A stretch of DNA of 36,055 nt, from NCBI GenBank assembly GCA_045807125.1, contig JBJMHZ010000022.1, positions 1 to 36,055 on the forward strand. The letters run 5' to 3'. A program made the translations under genes and the position numbers. Source of the stretch: JBJMHZ01 sp045807125. Lineage in GTDB: Bacteria > Actinomycetota > Actinomycetes > JAWWOL01. This document shows, in pieces, positions 20,805-29,338 of the stretch (the first letter of the stretch is position 1; the number at the start of each line of letters is the position of its first letter). A model generated the notes under the pieces. The model did no database searches. It was not told the origin of the DNA and worked only from the letters and a program-made list of their open reading frames with translations.

Positions 20805-20856
20805 TGGCATCGAGGTGCCAGGGCGAGCAGGCAGCCGCCTGCACCAACGGCCGCCC
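20805..20856 (+). other. Structured 5' leader of the secreted protein gene
   Basis: TGGCA/TGCCA (5 bp, 20805-20820) is followed by GCAGGC/GCCTGC (6 bp, 20827-20842), the second nested in GGGCG/CGCCC (20821-20825 with 20852-20856). The structures end just before the Shine-Dalgarno. I cannot match them to a known riboswitch class; the two conserved c-di-GMP-I riboswitch blocks are not present. Confidence 0.4.
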
Positions 20857-20871
20857 GGTTCTAGGAGTCCC

Positions 20872-23547
20872 GTGTCGTACCTACGCAAGCGCGCCGGCAT
20901 CGTGCTGCTGGCCGCCTCACTCATGGCGGGAGCCGCCGTGCCGCTCGCCGCCGGCCCCGCGGCAGCGGTCACCGATCCGCTCGCCGGCTCGGCCGGCCCG
21001 GCGCTGCTGTACCCGTCGATGCCGACCGACGCCACGAGCCCTACCCAGCAGAACGTGCCACCCGGCATGACCGTGGACGAGTTCCTGCGCCACCCGGTGC
21101 TGAGCTGGCAGCCGATCGGCAACCTGCCGGTCACCCGCTACCGGGTGCAGCTGTCCCCGAACGCCGACTGGACCAACAACCAGGTCGCGCTGCCGGACAG
21201 CGGCGTGACCCAGATGACGCAGTACGAGCTGCCGACGACCCTGCCGCACGCGTCGTACTTCTGGCGGGTGCGCGGCGAGGACGCGGCCGGTCACCACACG
21301 AACTGGTCCGGCGCGATGGACGACTCCAGCGACTGGCAGTTCGCCCGCACGTGGATCGACCGTCCGGCGGTGCTGCAGTCCAACCGCGCCGACGGCTCGA
21401 TCGAGCTGCGCTGGGCGCCGCTGAACGACGCGAGCAGCTACGAGCTGCAGATCTCGAACGACCCGTACTTCCCGCCGAGCCCGCCTGACCCGCTCTTCAC
21501 GTTCGACTGCTTCGTCAACCACACCACGTGGTCGATCGAGCAGTCGACGGGCGACGCGCCGATGGAGGCCGGCTGCGGCGACTACCAGAAGCTGCTGGCG
21601 GGCCTCGCCGCCGGCGGGACGATCTTCTGGCGGGTCCGCGGCATCGACGGCACGACGGCGGCCGCCCTGCCGGCCGAGACGTCAGCGCCGTGCCGCGACT
21701 CAGGAGCCGACTGCAGCGGCTGGTCCGACCCGGTGTCCACGCTGAGCGTCCCTGACACCAGCGCGCCGACGAGCGGCCTCACCGGCGGTCTCGACGTGAA
21801 CTGCTCGCCGCTGCCCGGCGGCACGGTGCCGATGTGCCCCGAGACCCCGACGATGTCGTGGGACGCGGTGCCGGGCGCCGACGGCTACATCGTCGACGTG
21901 TCGGTCGACCCGATGTTCACGGTCGTGTACCGCTCGTACGGCGTCTGGGACGCGCACTCGCTCACGCCGCGCGACTCGTACCTCGACAACCAGAGCGGCG
22001 GCTCGTACTTCTGGCGGGTCATCCCCTGCGACTACGACCTCGACCTGCACGCGTTCGGCAACTGCCAGACCACGCGCGAGGACGCGCCGGTCGCGACGTT
22101 CCACAAGCGCTCGCTGCCGCTGCCGGCCACCCCGGCGTCGACCGCCTCGTCCACGACCGGTCACGACGGGCTGTACGTGACGGTCGGCAACGCCGAGACG
22201 TTCGCGGCCCGCACCGTGCAGGTGCGCACCGCTCAGGTCACGTTCCACTGGGACGGCTTCCTCGAGTACCAGCAGCAGCAGCACGGCGTCTCGCCGCTGC
22301 AGGAGGCCAAGCAGTACCTGCTCCAGTACGCGGACAACCCGTACTTCGACGACTCCTCCAGCGTCGTCGTCGACGGGACGCGGTGGACGCCGGCGAGCAC
22401 GCTGCCCGATGGCACCTACTACTGGCACGTGCAACCGGTCGACGGCAGCAACGACCACCTCACGTGGAGCGGGACGACCGCCTTCGTGAAGGGCACCGTC
22501 CCGCCGGTCGCGCAGCTCGCCGGCACCGGCTACCTCAACCCGTTCCAGAAGGTCGAGATCGACTTCTCCCGGCCGGTGAGCGGCGTGACGCCGTCCACGA
22601 TCGGCCTCGAGGACGCGCTGAGCGGCACGGCGATCGCGGGCAACGTCAGCTTCCCCAACCCGGGCACGGCGTTCTTCACGCCGTCCTCGACGCTGCTGCC
22701 CGGTCAGCAGCTCAAGGTCTGGGTCACCGGCGCGGTGCGCGACCTCGCGGGCAACCCGGCGCAGGCCGGCCCCGAGGTGCGGACGGTCAACCCGGTCGTG
22801 GACAACGCCTCGACGCTGGTGCGCGAGTCGTGGGACCAGGACACCAGCACGCACGCGTCCGGCGGCTCGTACGCGCAGTCCGCGTCGGCCGGTGACAAGC
22901 TGACGTTCTCCTACAGCGGCACCGCGGTGCGGCTGTTCGGGGCGCGGATGGCCAACGGCGGTCTCGCCGACGTCTACGTCGACGGCGCCCGCAAGGGGCA
23001 GGCCAACTTCTACGCTGCCTCGACCGCGTGGAAGCAGCTGGTGTTCTCGGCCACCGTGCCGGCCGGCCACCACGTCGTCACCGTGCTGGTGACCGGCACC
23101 CACCGCTCCGGTTCCAAGGGCAACAACGTCTACGTCGACTACCTGGGCACCGGCAGCACCACCATCCAGGAGCACGGGAGCGGCGTTGCGCAGCGGTGGG
23201 GGTCGCACCGGTCGACCGACGCCTCGTCCGGCACGTACGACGCCGAGGCATCGTTCGTCCCTGGCGGCGACACCGGCGCCAAGCCGTCGGTCAGCCTGCG
23301 AATCAGCGGCAGCAGCTTCTCGGTCTACAGCTGCAAGTCGCCGTCGTCGGGCTACCTGGGCGTGTGGGTCGACGGCCACTACGTCGGCAAGGCCGATCTC
23401 TACAAGTCCTTCAGCTCGTGCAACGCGCGCGTCTTCACGATGAGCGTGGCGCACGGCGCGCACACGGTCGCGCTGGAGCCACTTGGCACGCACCGCTCCG
23501 GTGCGAGCGGCACGCGGGTGTCGGTCGACCGGATCACCGTGGGATAG
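20872..23547 (+). CDS. Secreted multidomain beta-sandwich protein (Fn3-like, SbsA Ig-like, duplicated C-terminal domain)
   Basis: 891 residues, function unknown. A Sec signal peptide (basic start SYLRKR, hydrophobic core, AAA cleavage near residue 32) precedes four fibronectin-III-like repeats, each marked by a WRV/WHV strand: SYFWRVRG 128-135, TIFWRVRG 250-257, SYFWRVIP 378-385, TYYWHVQP 515-522. An SbsA-type Ig domain (about 545-640; IDFSRPVSG, GAVRDLAGNPA) follows, then two related C-terminal modules (about 650-760 and 778-891) sharing VxVDG and GTHRSG(S/A)(K/S)G, reminiscent of carbohydrate-binding sandwiches. There is no LPXTG or transmembrane anchor. The GTG start has AGGAG upstream. 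It has its own pilus-type promoter and a strong terminator. Confidence 0.85.
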   Translation: MSYLRKRAGIVLLAASLMAGAAVPLAAGPAAAVTDPLAGSAGPALLYPSMPTDATSPTQQNVPPGMTVDEFLRHPVLSWQPIGNLPVTRYRVQLSPNADWTNNQVALPDSGVTQMTQYELPTTLPHASYFWRVRGEDAAGHHTNWSGAMDDSSDWQFARTWIDRPAVLQSNRADGSIELRWAPLNDASSYELQISNDPYFPPSPPDPLFTFDCFVNHTTWSIEQSTGDAPMEAGCGDYQKLLAGLAAGGTIFWRVRGIDGTTAAALPAETSAPCRDSGADCSGWSDPVSTLSVPDTSAPTSGLTGGLDVNCSPLPGGTVPMCPETPTMSWDAVPGADGYIVDVSVDPMFTVVYRSYGVWDAHSLTPRDSYLDNQSGGSYFWRVIPCDYDLDLHAFGNCQTTREDAPVATFHKRSLPLPATPASTASSTTGHDGLYVTVGNAETFAARTVQVRTAQVTFHWDGFLEYQQQQHGVSPLQEAKQYLLQYADNPYFDDSSSVVVDGTRWTPASTLPDGTYYWHVQPVDGSNDHLTWSGTTAFVKGTVPPVAQLAGTGYLNPFQKVEIDFSRPVSGVTPSTIGLEDALSGTAIAGNVSFPNPGTAFFTPSSTLLPGQQLKVWVTGAVRDLAGNPAQAGPEVRTVNPVVDNASTLVRESWDQDTSTHASGGSYAQSASAGDKLTFSYSGTAVRLFGARMANGGLADVYVDGARKGQANFYAASTAWKQLVFSATVPAGHHVVTVLVTGTHRSGSKGNNVYVDYLGTGSTTIQEHGSGVAQRWGSHRSTDASSGTYDAEASFVPGGDTGAKPSVSLRISGSSFSVYSCKSPSSGYLGVWVDGHYVGKADLYKSFSSCNARVFTMSVAHGAHTVALEPLGTHRSGASGTRVSVDRITVG

Positions 23548-23556
23548 CAAGAGCGA

Positions 23557-23609
23557 GCAGGGACGAGGGGCCGTCGCCGCCTTCGGGCGGGGCGGCCCCT
23601 CGTCCCTGC
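23557..23609. terminator. Very strong hairpin between convergent genes
   Basis: A perfect 17-bp stem (23557-23573 with 23593-23609) encloses a second small CCGCC-TTCG-GGCGG hairpin. It sits 9 nt past the stop of the secreted protein gene and faces aroQ (ends 23659), so it can serve both. Confidence 0.85.
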
Positions 23610-23658
23610 GCTGCGCGGCCGGACGACGGCCGTACGACGGCCCGCGGCCCGACGGCGG

Positions 23659-24117
23659 TCACGAGCGCAGGCGGGCCGGACCGTCCCCGAGCAGCCGCTC
23701 GACGGCGTGCAGCGCGAGCCGGTAGGAGTCGTGCCCGAAACCGGCGATCGTCCCGGTGACGACAGCGCTCAGCACGCTGCGGCGCCGGAACCGCTCGCGG
23801 GCGGCGGGATTGGACAGGTGCACCTCGACGACCGGCACGCGCACCATCGCGACCGCGTCGCGCAGCGCGTACGAGTAGTGGCCCCAGGCGGCCGGGTTGA
23901 GCACGACGGCGGACGCCTCCTCGTCGGCGGCGTGCAGCCAGCCGAGCATCGTCGCCTCGTCGTCGGTCTGGCGGACGACGACGTCCAGGCCGAGCGCGCG
24001 GCCGGTCTCCTCGCAGGCGGCCACCAGGTCGGCGTGCGTGGCGCTGCCGTAGACCTCGGGCTCGCGCTGCCCCAGCCGGCCGAGGTTGGGCCCGTTGAGC
24101 ACGTGCACCGGCTTCAT
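23659..24117 (-). CDS. aroQ: 3-Dehydroquinate dehydratase, type II
   Basis: 152 residues; third step of the shikimate pathway, 3-dehydroquinate to 3-dehydroshikimate. It is a small dodecameric type II enzyme. Active-site positions match the mycobacterial enzyme shifted by one: Asn11 (LNGPNLGRLGQREP), Arg18 and Tyr23 on the lid, Asn74 and His80 (NPAAWGHYSYALRDA), His100 (VEVHLSN). The ATG overlaps the aroB stop as ATGA. Last gene of the aroC-K-B-Q operon. Confidence 0.96.
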   Translation of the reverse strand: MKPVHVLNGPNLGRLGQREPEVYGSATHADLVAACEETGRALGLDVVVRQTDDEATMLGWLHAADEEASAVVLNPAAWGHYSYALRDAVAMVRVPVVEVHLSNPAARERFRRRSVLSAVVTGTIAGFGHDSYRLALHAVERLLGDGPARLRS

Positions 24118-25205
24118 GCGGCGACCTCCGAGTAGGCGGCGCGGAGCAGCTCCGGATCCGGATCCTCCAGCAGGACGGGCCTTGCGAGCCCGGCCAGCAC
24201 CACGAAGCGCAGCCGCGCGCCGCGCGCCTTCTTGTCGTGGCTCATGGCCTCGAGCAGCTGCGGCCACGCCGTGGACCGGTACTCCGTCGGCAGGCCGAGG
24301 CGACGCAGCACCGCGCGGTGCCTGGCCGCGGTCGGCTCGTCCAGCCGGCCGGCCAGCCGGCCGAGCGCGGCGGCGAAGCACATGCCGACCGAGACGGCGG
24401 CGCCGTGCCGCCAGGCGTACCCCTCGACCCGCTCGATGGCGTGCCCGAGGGTGTGCCCGTAGTTGAGCACCTCCCGGCCGCCCCGCTCGGTGAGGTCAGC
24501 CGCGACCACGGCAGCCTTCACGCGGATGCTCCGCTCGACCAGCTCGCGCAGCTCCGGCGATCCCGGCCGCGCGGCGGCCGCCGGGTCGGCCTCCACGAGC
24601 TCGAGGATCGCCGGGTCGGCGACGAACCCGGCCTTCACCACCTCCGCGAGGCCGCTCGCGATCTCCGGCGCCGGCAGGGTGCGCAGCGCGTCGAGGTCGC
24701 AGGCCACGCCCGCCGGCGGGTGAAAGGCGCCCACCAGGTTCTTGCCGGCCGCGACGTTGACCGCCGTCTTGCCGCCGACCGCCGCGTCGACCATGCCGAG
24801 CAGCGTCGTCGGCACGTTGACGAGCCGCACGCCGCGCAGCCACGTCGCGGCGACGAAGCCGGCCAGGTCGGTGGTGGCGCCACCGCCGAGGCCGACGACG
24901 GCGTCGGTGCGGGTGAGGCCGATCCGCGCGAGCGCGTCCCAGCACTGCGCCGCCACCGCGACGTCCTTGGCAGCCTCGCCGTCGGGCACGGGCACCGCGC
25001 GGGCGTCACGGCCGCCTGCTCGCAGCTCGTCCACCAGCGCGGCGGCGGGCCCCGCGAGTGCGCCCGGGTGCACCACCGCGACCCGCTCGGCCGGCCCGCA
25101 CAGCGCCGCCACGGCGCCGCGCGCGCCTGGCCCGACGACCACGTCGTACGGCGCCGCACCGCCCACCGCGATGCGGGTGAGCGACGTCCCGGCCGGCTCA
25201 GCCAC
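24114..25205 (-). CDS. aroB: 3-Dehydroquinate synthase
   Basis: 363 residues; NAD+ and Zn2+-dependent cyclisation of DAHP to 3-dehydroquinate. Seen: GGGATTDLAGFVAATWLRG (NAD site, 108-125), PTTLLGMVDAAVGGKTAVN, GKNLVGAFHPP, zinc ligands Glu187 (LAEVVKAG) and His in NYGHTLGHAIE and WRHGAAVSVGM. The GTG start lies 8 nt inside the end of aroK, so the two are coupled. Confidence 0.97.
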   Translation of the reverse strand: MAEPAGTSLTRIAVGGAAPYDVVVGPGARGAVAALCGPAERVAVVHPGALAGPAAALVDELRAGGRDARAVPVPDGEAAKDVAVAAQCWDALARIGLTRTDAVVGLGGGATTDLAGFVAATWLRGVRLVNVPTTLLGMVDAAVGGKTAVNVAAGKNLVGAFHPPAGVACDLDALRTLPAPEIASGLAEVVKAGFVADPAILELVEADPAAAARPGSPELRELVERSIRVKAAVVAADLTERGGREVLNYGHTLGHAIERVEGYAWRHGAAVSVGMCFAAALGRLAGRLDEPTAARHRAVLRRLGLPTEYRSTAWPQLLEAMSHDKKARGARLRFVVLAGLARPVLLEDPDPELLRAAYSEVAA

Positions 25206-25707
25206 GGCGCACCAGCGCGAGCACGTCGGCGACGACCTCCTCCGGCGACCGGCCGTCGGTCGCGACGACGTGGGTCGCCACCGAGCGGTAGTGCGGCCGC
25301 CGGGCGTCGAGCAGCCGGGACAGCTGCGCCCGCGGATTGCCCAGCAGGAGCGGGCGATCGCGCGCGAGGCCGACGCGCTTGGCCGCATCGGCGAGGCCGA
25401 CGTCGAGCAGGACGACGCGGTGGGCGGCGAGCGCGTCCCTGGTCGCCTCGTCGAGCACCGCACCGCCGCCGAGCGCCAGCACGCCCTCGTGCCGGGCGAG
25501 CGCCGCGGCGACGGCGGCGCGCTCCAGCTCGCGGAACCGGTCCTCGCCGTCCTCGAGGAAGATGTCGGCGACCGTCTTGCCGGCGGCCTGCTCCACGTCG
25601 GCGTCGGTGTCGCGGAAAGCGACCCCGAGATGGCGGGCGACCTGCTCCCCCACCGTCGTCTTGCCGGCTCCCGGCGGCCCGACGACGACCAGGACGGGGC
25701 CGCTCAC
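25198..25707 (-). CDS. aroK: Shikimate kinase
   Basis: 169 residues; phosphorylates shikimate at O3. P-loop GPPGAGKT at 10-17, shikimate-binding Asp in DTDADVE (33-39), Arg in RFRELER and the GGGAV loop, then the lid Arg in ARDRPLL. The GTG start overlaps the aroC stop as GTGA. Normal length and motifs. Confidence 0.97.
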   Translation of the reverse strand: MSGPVLVVVGPPGAGKTTVGEQVARHLGVAFRDTDADVEQAAGKTVADIFLEDGEDRFRELERAAVAAALARHEGVLALGGGAVLDEATRDALAAHRVVLLDVGLADAAKRVGLARDRPLLLGNPRAQLSRLLDARRPHYRSVATHVVATDGRSPEEVVADVLALVRRG

Positions 25708-26882
25708 CGCACGACCAGCGCGTCGAGGTACGCGGCAAGGTTGCGGCTCGTCTCGGCCACCGAGTCGCCGCCGAGCTTCTCCAGCGCGGCGTCGGCGAGG
25801 ACGAGCGCGACCATCGCCTCGGCCACGACTCCAGCGGCCGGCACGGCGCAGACGTCGCTGCGCTGGTTGATCGCCCTGGCCGGCTCGCCGGTGAGCACGT
25901 CGACGGTCGACAGCGGGCGCGGCAGCGACGAGATGGGCTTCATCGCCGCCCTGGCGCGCAGCGCCTCGCCCGTGGTCATGCCGCCCTCGACACCACCGGC
26001 GCGGTGGGTCGCCCTGCGCACCCCCTCGGGACCGACGACGATCTCGTCATGGGCGGCAGAGCCGCGCCGCGCCGCCGACGCGAAGCCGTCGCCGAGCTCG
26101 ACGCCCTTGACGCCCTGGATGCTCATGAGCGCAGCCGCGAGCCGCGCGTCGATGCGCCGGTCCCAATGGACGTGGCTGCCGAGGCCGGGCGGCAGGCCGT
26201 GCGCCACCACCTCCACGACGCCGCCCAGCGTGTCCGCGTCGCGCTTGGCCGCGTCGATCTCGGCCACCATCGCCGCGCTCGCATCGCGGTCGAGGCAGCG
26301 CACCGGATCCTGGTCCAGAGCCGCGCGGTCGGCGGGAAGCGGCACCCGGCCGGCCGGCGCGCTCACCATGCCGATCGCGACGACGTGGGCGATGACCTCG
26401 ACGCCGGCGACCTGGCGGAGGAACGCGGCCGCCACCGCACCGAGCGCCACCCTGGCCGCCGTCTCGCGCGCGCTGGCCCGCTCGAGCACCGGCCGGGCAT
26501 CGTCGAACCCGTACTTCTGCATGCCGGCGAGGTCGGCATGGCCGGGCCGTGGCCGGCTGAGCGCCGCCGCGCGCGCCAGGTCCGCCAGCTCGGCCGGGTC
26601 GACCGGGTCGGGCGACATCACCTGCTGCCACTTCGGCCACTCGGCGTTGCCGATGCGGACAGCGACCGGGCCGCCCATGGTCTCGCCGTGGCGCACACCG
26701 CCCACGAGCTCGACCTCGTCGCGCTCGAAGGACATCCGCGCGCCCCTGCCGTAGCCGCCGCGGCGGCGGGCGAGCGCCTCGGCCAGCTCGTCCGTCGACG
26801 TGCGGACGCCGGCCGGCAGGCCCTCCAGCACGGCCACCAGCGCGGGGCCGTGCGACTCGCCTGCGGTCAACCAGCGGAGCAT
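25704..26882 (-). CDS. aroC: Chorismate synthase
   Basis: 392 residues; reduced-FMN enzyme converting EPSP to chorismate. Signatures seen: GESHGPALVAVLEG (N-terminal), RRRGGYGRGARM, SRPRPGHADLAGMQKY and HRAGGVEGGMTTGE. First gene of the aro operon; the ATG follows AAAGGA. The 143 bp between this start and the pilus terminator shows no confident promoter. aroE, often upstream of aroC, is not in the window; the pilus locus lies on that side instead. Confidence 0.97.
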   Translation of the reverse strand: MLRWLTAGESHGPALVAVLEGLPAGVRTSTDELAEALARRRGGYGRGARMSFERDEVELVGGVRHGETMGGPVAVRIGNAEWPKWQQVMSPDPVDPAELADLARAAALSRPRPGHADLAGMQKYGFDDARPVLERASARETAARVALGAVAAAFLRQVAGVEVIAHVVAIGMVSAPAGRVPLPADRAALDQDPVRCLDRDASAAMVAEIDAAKRDADTLGGVVEVVAHGLPPGLGSHVHWDRRIDARLAAALMSIQGVKGVELGDGFASAARRGSAAHDEIVVGPEGVRRATHRAGGVEGGMTTGEALRARAAMKPISSLPRPLSTVDVLTGEPARAINQRSDVCAVPAAGVVAEAMVALVLADAALEKLGGDSVAETSRNLAAYLDALVVR

Positions 26883-27025
26883 GGCCGGAATCCTTTCACG
26901 CCCGCGCTCCGCGACCGCGCCGCTCCCGGCCCCGTGCCCGCCGGATGATCATCGCCCCGCACTGCCTTGCGCGGAACCGGGCGGGCGTACGGCGTGGCGC
27001 CGCGCTGCCGCGCCCCGGGCATGAG

Positions 27026-27061
27026 GACGGCGGCCCCGGTGCACCCACCGGAGCCGCCGTC
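27026..27061 (-). terminator. Terminator at the end of the pilM-N-O operon
   Basis: GACGGCGGC and GCCGCCGTC plus CCGGTG and CACCGG form a 9 + 6 bp stem with one C-A mismatch and a 4-nt loop. It begins 16 nt past the stop of the PilP-like gene. Confidence 0.75.
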
Positions 27062-27076
27062 GTCTCGGTGCGCCGG

Positions 27077-27775
27077 TCAGCCCACCCAGGCCTGGCCGAC
27101 GTGCAGGTCGAACGTCTGGTCGCCGACCTGGAACACCGCCATCGAGTCGTCCGGCTGGATCGAGATCACCCGCAGGACGTTGTCGACCTTCCCACCGCTT
27201 CTGAGCCGGTAGGACTTGCCGTTGAACGTGATGTCCACGACCGGGACGTTGCCGCTCGTGAACGAGATCGACCGGAAGACGAGGATCGTGGTGGCCGCCG
27301 GCCGCGACGCGCTGGGCGTCGGGGTCGAGGTCGGGACGCCGCCACCGGTTCCGGGGCCGGTCCCCGGACCGACGATCGGCACGGAGGTCGGCGAGGGTGC
27401 CGGGGCCGACGCCGAGGGCGGGGCCGCGGGGGGCGGCGGGGTGACCAGCGGCTTGAACGGGTCGCGCCCGGCCGGAGCGCCCCGGTAGACGGGGAGCTTC
27501 TTGCGGGTCGCCGGCGCGGAGGCGCCAGCGCCCGACGGGCCGGAGGACGAGCTCGCCACCGGCTTGCCGTGCGGCACGAGGCCCTGCTGGGCCGTCCCGC
27601 CACCTCCGCCGGAGAGCAGGAGGAAGGCGCCGCCGACCACGGCGAGGGCGAGCACGCCGCCGCCGGCGAGCAGCGCCCGGCGGCTCGGCCGGCGGCCGGG
27701 CTCGCCGTCGCCGTCCGGAGTGCCGGCCGGTGCCGGCGGCTCCTGGGTGGTGAACGGGAAGGTCTCGGTCGTCAT
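27077..27775 (-). CDS. PilP/GspC-like pilus assembly protein
   Basis: 232 residues. Disordered Pro-rich cytoplasmic N-terminus, one membrane segment (about 34-55), a Ser/Pro/Gly-rich extracytoplasmic stretch, the motif GRDPFKPLV (103-111), a long Pro/Thr/Ser linker and a small C-terminal beta domain (about 163-232, ITFNGKSYRL ... GGKVDNVLRVISI). The RDPFxP motif followed by such a domain recalls PilP and GspC of Gram-negatives, which contact the outer-membrane secretin. There is no lipobox and, in a monoderm, no secretin, so its partner is unknown. It lies 11 bp past pilO, with AAGGTG before the ATG. The assignment is by motif and context. Confidence 0.65.
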   Translation of the reverse strand: MTTETFPFTTQEPPAPAGTPDGDGEPGRRPSRRALLAGGGVLALAVVGGAFLLLSGGGGGTAQQGLVPHGKPVASSSSGPSGAGASAPATRKKLPVYRGAPAGRDPFKPLVTPPPPAAPPSASAPAPSPTSVPIVGPGTGPGTGGGVPTSTPTPSASRPAATTILVFRSISFTSGNVPVVDITFNGKSYRLRSGGKVDNVLRVISIQPDDSMAVFQVGDQTFDLHVGQAWVG

Positions 27776-27786
27776 CGTGTCACCTT

Positions 27787-28656
27787 CTAGTGCCCGCTCG
27801 AGGTGGACGGGAGCGTTGCGGCACCGGTGGTCGGAGCGGTGGTGAGCACCTCGAACACGAAGCCGTCGATCTTGGCGGTCAGCTTGCCGCTGTACGTCGG
27901 CCCGGTCGCCGCCTGCGAGGACGACGACGCCGCCGACAGCGCACCGGCGAGCGGGTCGCCGGGCTGCACGTTGAGCTGGGTGACGAGGTAGGCGCGGTGC
28001 AGGTTCTCCAGCTGGTTGATGAACTGGGTGACCTGGTAGTAGGTCCCGACGACGGTGACCGACATCGGGATCTGGTAGAGCCCGCCGACCGGTACGGCGC
28101 TGCCGGTGAGCGTCGACGCGCCCGGCGTCGTGCTAGCGGCGCTGCCGGACGTGGTCGTCGCCGTGCTGCCCGACGTGGTGGTCGAGGTGCTGCCGGGCGT
28201 GGTCGTCGACGTGCTGCCCGACCCGGTCGTGGTCGTGCTGCCGGTCGTGCCCGAGGGCCTGGCCGGCGCGACCGGCGCGGACAGCTGCACGCTGGCGCTG
28301 GAGCCGTACGCGGCCGGGGCTTGCGGCGCGATGACCTGCAGGTCGACCTCGGCCCGCTTGGCGGCCTTGGTCAGGTCGGTCACGAGGGCCGGCATGGCCG
28401 GGTTGGGCGGCAGCTGCCTGGCGATCGCCGCGAGCCGGGCCTGCTCGGCCGGCAGGTCGCGGGACTCCGCCTTGAGGCGGGCGATCTCCGTGCTGAGCTG
28501 CCCGTTCTGCTGCTGCTGGTTGGCCGCCTGCTGGTGCAGGGTGGTCACCTTCGACCGCTGCGGCGACACCAGCACGAACCAGCCGCCCGCGACGATGGCG
28601 AGGACCGCCACCACCGTGAGGGCCGTCAGCTGACGCAACTTGTCCACTTCACTCAC
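27787..28656 (-). CDS. pilO: Type IV pilus inner-membrane platform protein PilO
   Basis: 289 residues. One transmembrane helix (11-30), a Gln-rich coiled coil (about 33-80), then an extracytoplasmic ferredoxin-like fold split by a low-complexity insert (about 134-175) of 8-residue Thr/Ser/Gly repeats. The C-terminal half (YQIPMSVTVVGTYYQVTQFINQLENLHRAYLVTQLNV) is the diagnostic PilO segment. It pairs with PilN to align the pilus machine. The GTG start overlaps the pilN stop by 8 nt. Confidence 0.88.
   Translation of the reverse strand: MSEVDKLRQLTALTVVAVLAIVAGGWFVLVSPQRSKVTTLHQQAANQQQQNGQLSTEIARLKAESRDLPAEQARLAAIARQLPPNPAMPALVTDLTKAAKRAEVDLQVIAPQAPAAYGSSASVQLSAPVAPARPSGTTGSTTTTGSGSTSTTTPGSTSTTTSGSTATTTSGSAASTTPGASTLTGSAVPVGGLYQIPMSVTVVGTYYQVTQFINQLENLHRAYLVTQLNVQPGDPLAGALSAASSSSQAATGPTYSGKLTAKIDGFVFEVLTTAPTTGAATLPSTSSGH
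28141..28255 (-). repeat. 24-bp tandem repeat inside pilO
   Basis: Four consecutive 24-bp units starting GCTGCC on the plus strand (28141, 28165, 28189, 28213) and a partial fifth. They encode octapeptides of the form STTTSGST. The repeats keep the frame and look like a flexible, possibly glycosylated linker. Confidence 0.88.
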
Positions 28657-29338
28657 CAGCCATCGGCGTCAGGTAGCGGCCGGACAGGGCCTTCATGGTC
28701 ACGTTGACGGTCACGTCGAAGTTGGCGACCTTCTTCGTGCTGTTGGTGATGACCGCCTCGACGGACTTCGTGAGGTAGGAGTTGTTGAAGCCCTTCTCCT
28801 TGGCGATCGATGCGAGCACCGCGGCGACGTCGCGCTGGCTCAGCGCGGAGCCCTGCAGCTCGACGGCGCCGATCGCGTCGGCCGCCGGGAGCGCGCCTTG
28901 CACGCCCTGGCTGCTGCCGCTCGACGCGCCGGCCTGCCCGACGAGGTTGATCTGCATGGTGGTCAGCCAGACGTTCCCGGGCAGCGTCAGCGTCAGGTCG
29001 GACAGGTAGTGCGACCACAGCACCTGCGGCCCCATCGCCTGGTGGAGGTAGCCCTCGGCCGTCTCCACCTGGCTCTTGACCGCGGTCACGTTCTGGTACG
29101 TCGTCAGCTCGTGCTGGAGGCTGGTGCCCTCCTGCTGCGCGCGGGTCACGTCGTCGTTCGCGGCGGAGACGCCGCTGTGCGCCTGGTAGTACAGGCCGCC
29201 CACCGCGAGCACGGCGAGCGCGACCGCGCCGCCGAGCGCCATCTGCACGCGCTTGAACCGGCGCGCATCCGCGATCTCGGGCGGGAGCAGGTTGACGCGC
29301 GGCAGCGCCGGAGCGTCGACGCGGGTCTGAGTCGTCAC
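28649..29338 (-). CDS. pilN: Type IV pilus assembly protein PilN
   Basis: 229 residues. The short cytoplasmic N-terminus holds the PilM-binding motif NLLPPEI (16-22), then one membrane helix (about 34-52), a coiled coil, and an extracytoplasmic fold (WLTTMQINLVGQ ... VELQGSALSQRDVAAVLASIA). It bridges cytoplasmic PilM to PilO. The GTG start overlaps the pilM stop as GTGA. Family and neighbours agree. Confidence 0.93.
   Translation of the reverse strand: MTTQTRVDAPALPRVNLLPPEIADARRFKRVQMALGGAVALAVLAVGGLYYQAHSGVSAANDDVTRAQQEGTSLQHELTTYQNVTAVKSQVETAEGYLHQAMGPQVLWSHYLSDLTLTLPGNVWLTTMQINLVGQAGASSGSSQGVQGALPAADAIGAVELQGSALSQRDVAAVLASIAKEKGFNNSYLTKSVEAVITNSTKKVANFDVTVNVTMKALSGRYLTPMAGE

Noticed and set aside
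20792..20871. c-di-GMP-I (GEMM) riboswitch in the secreted protein leader
   Set aside because: A GCAAGCC segment is only superficially similar; the conserved tetraloop receptor and the paired ligand-binding blocks are missing.
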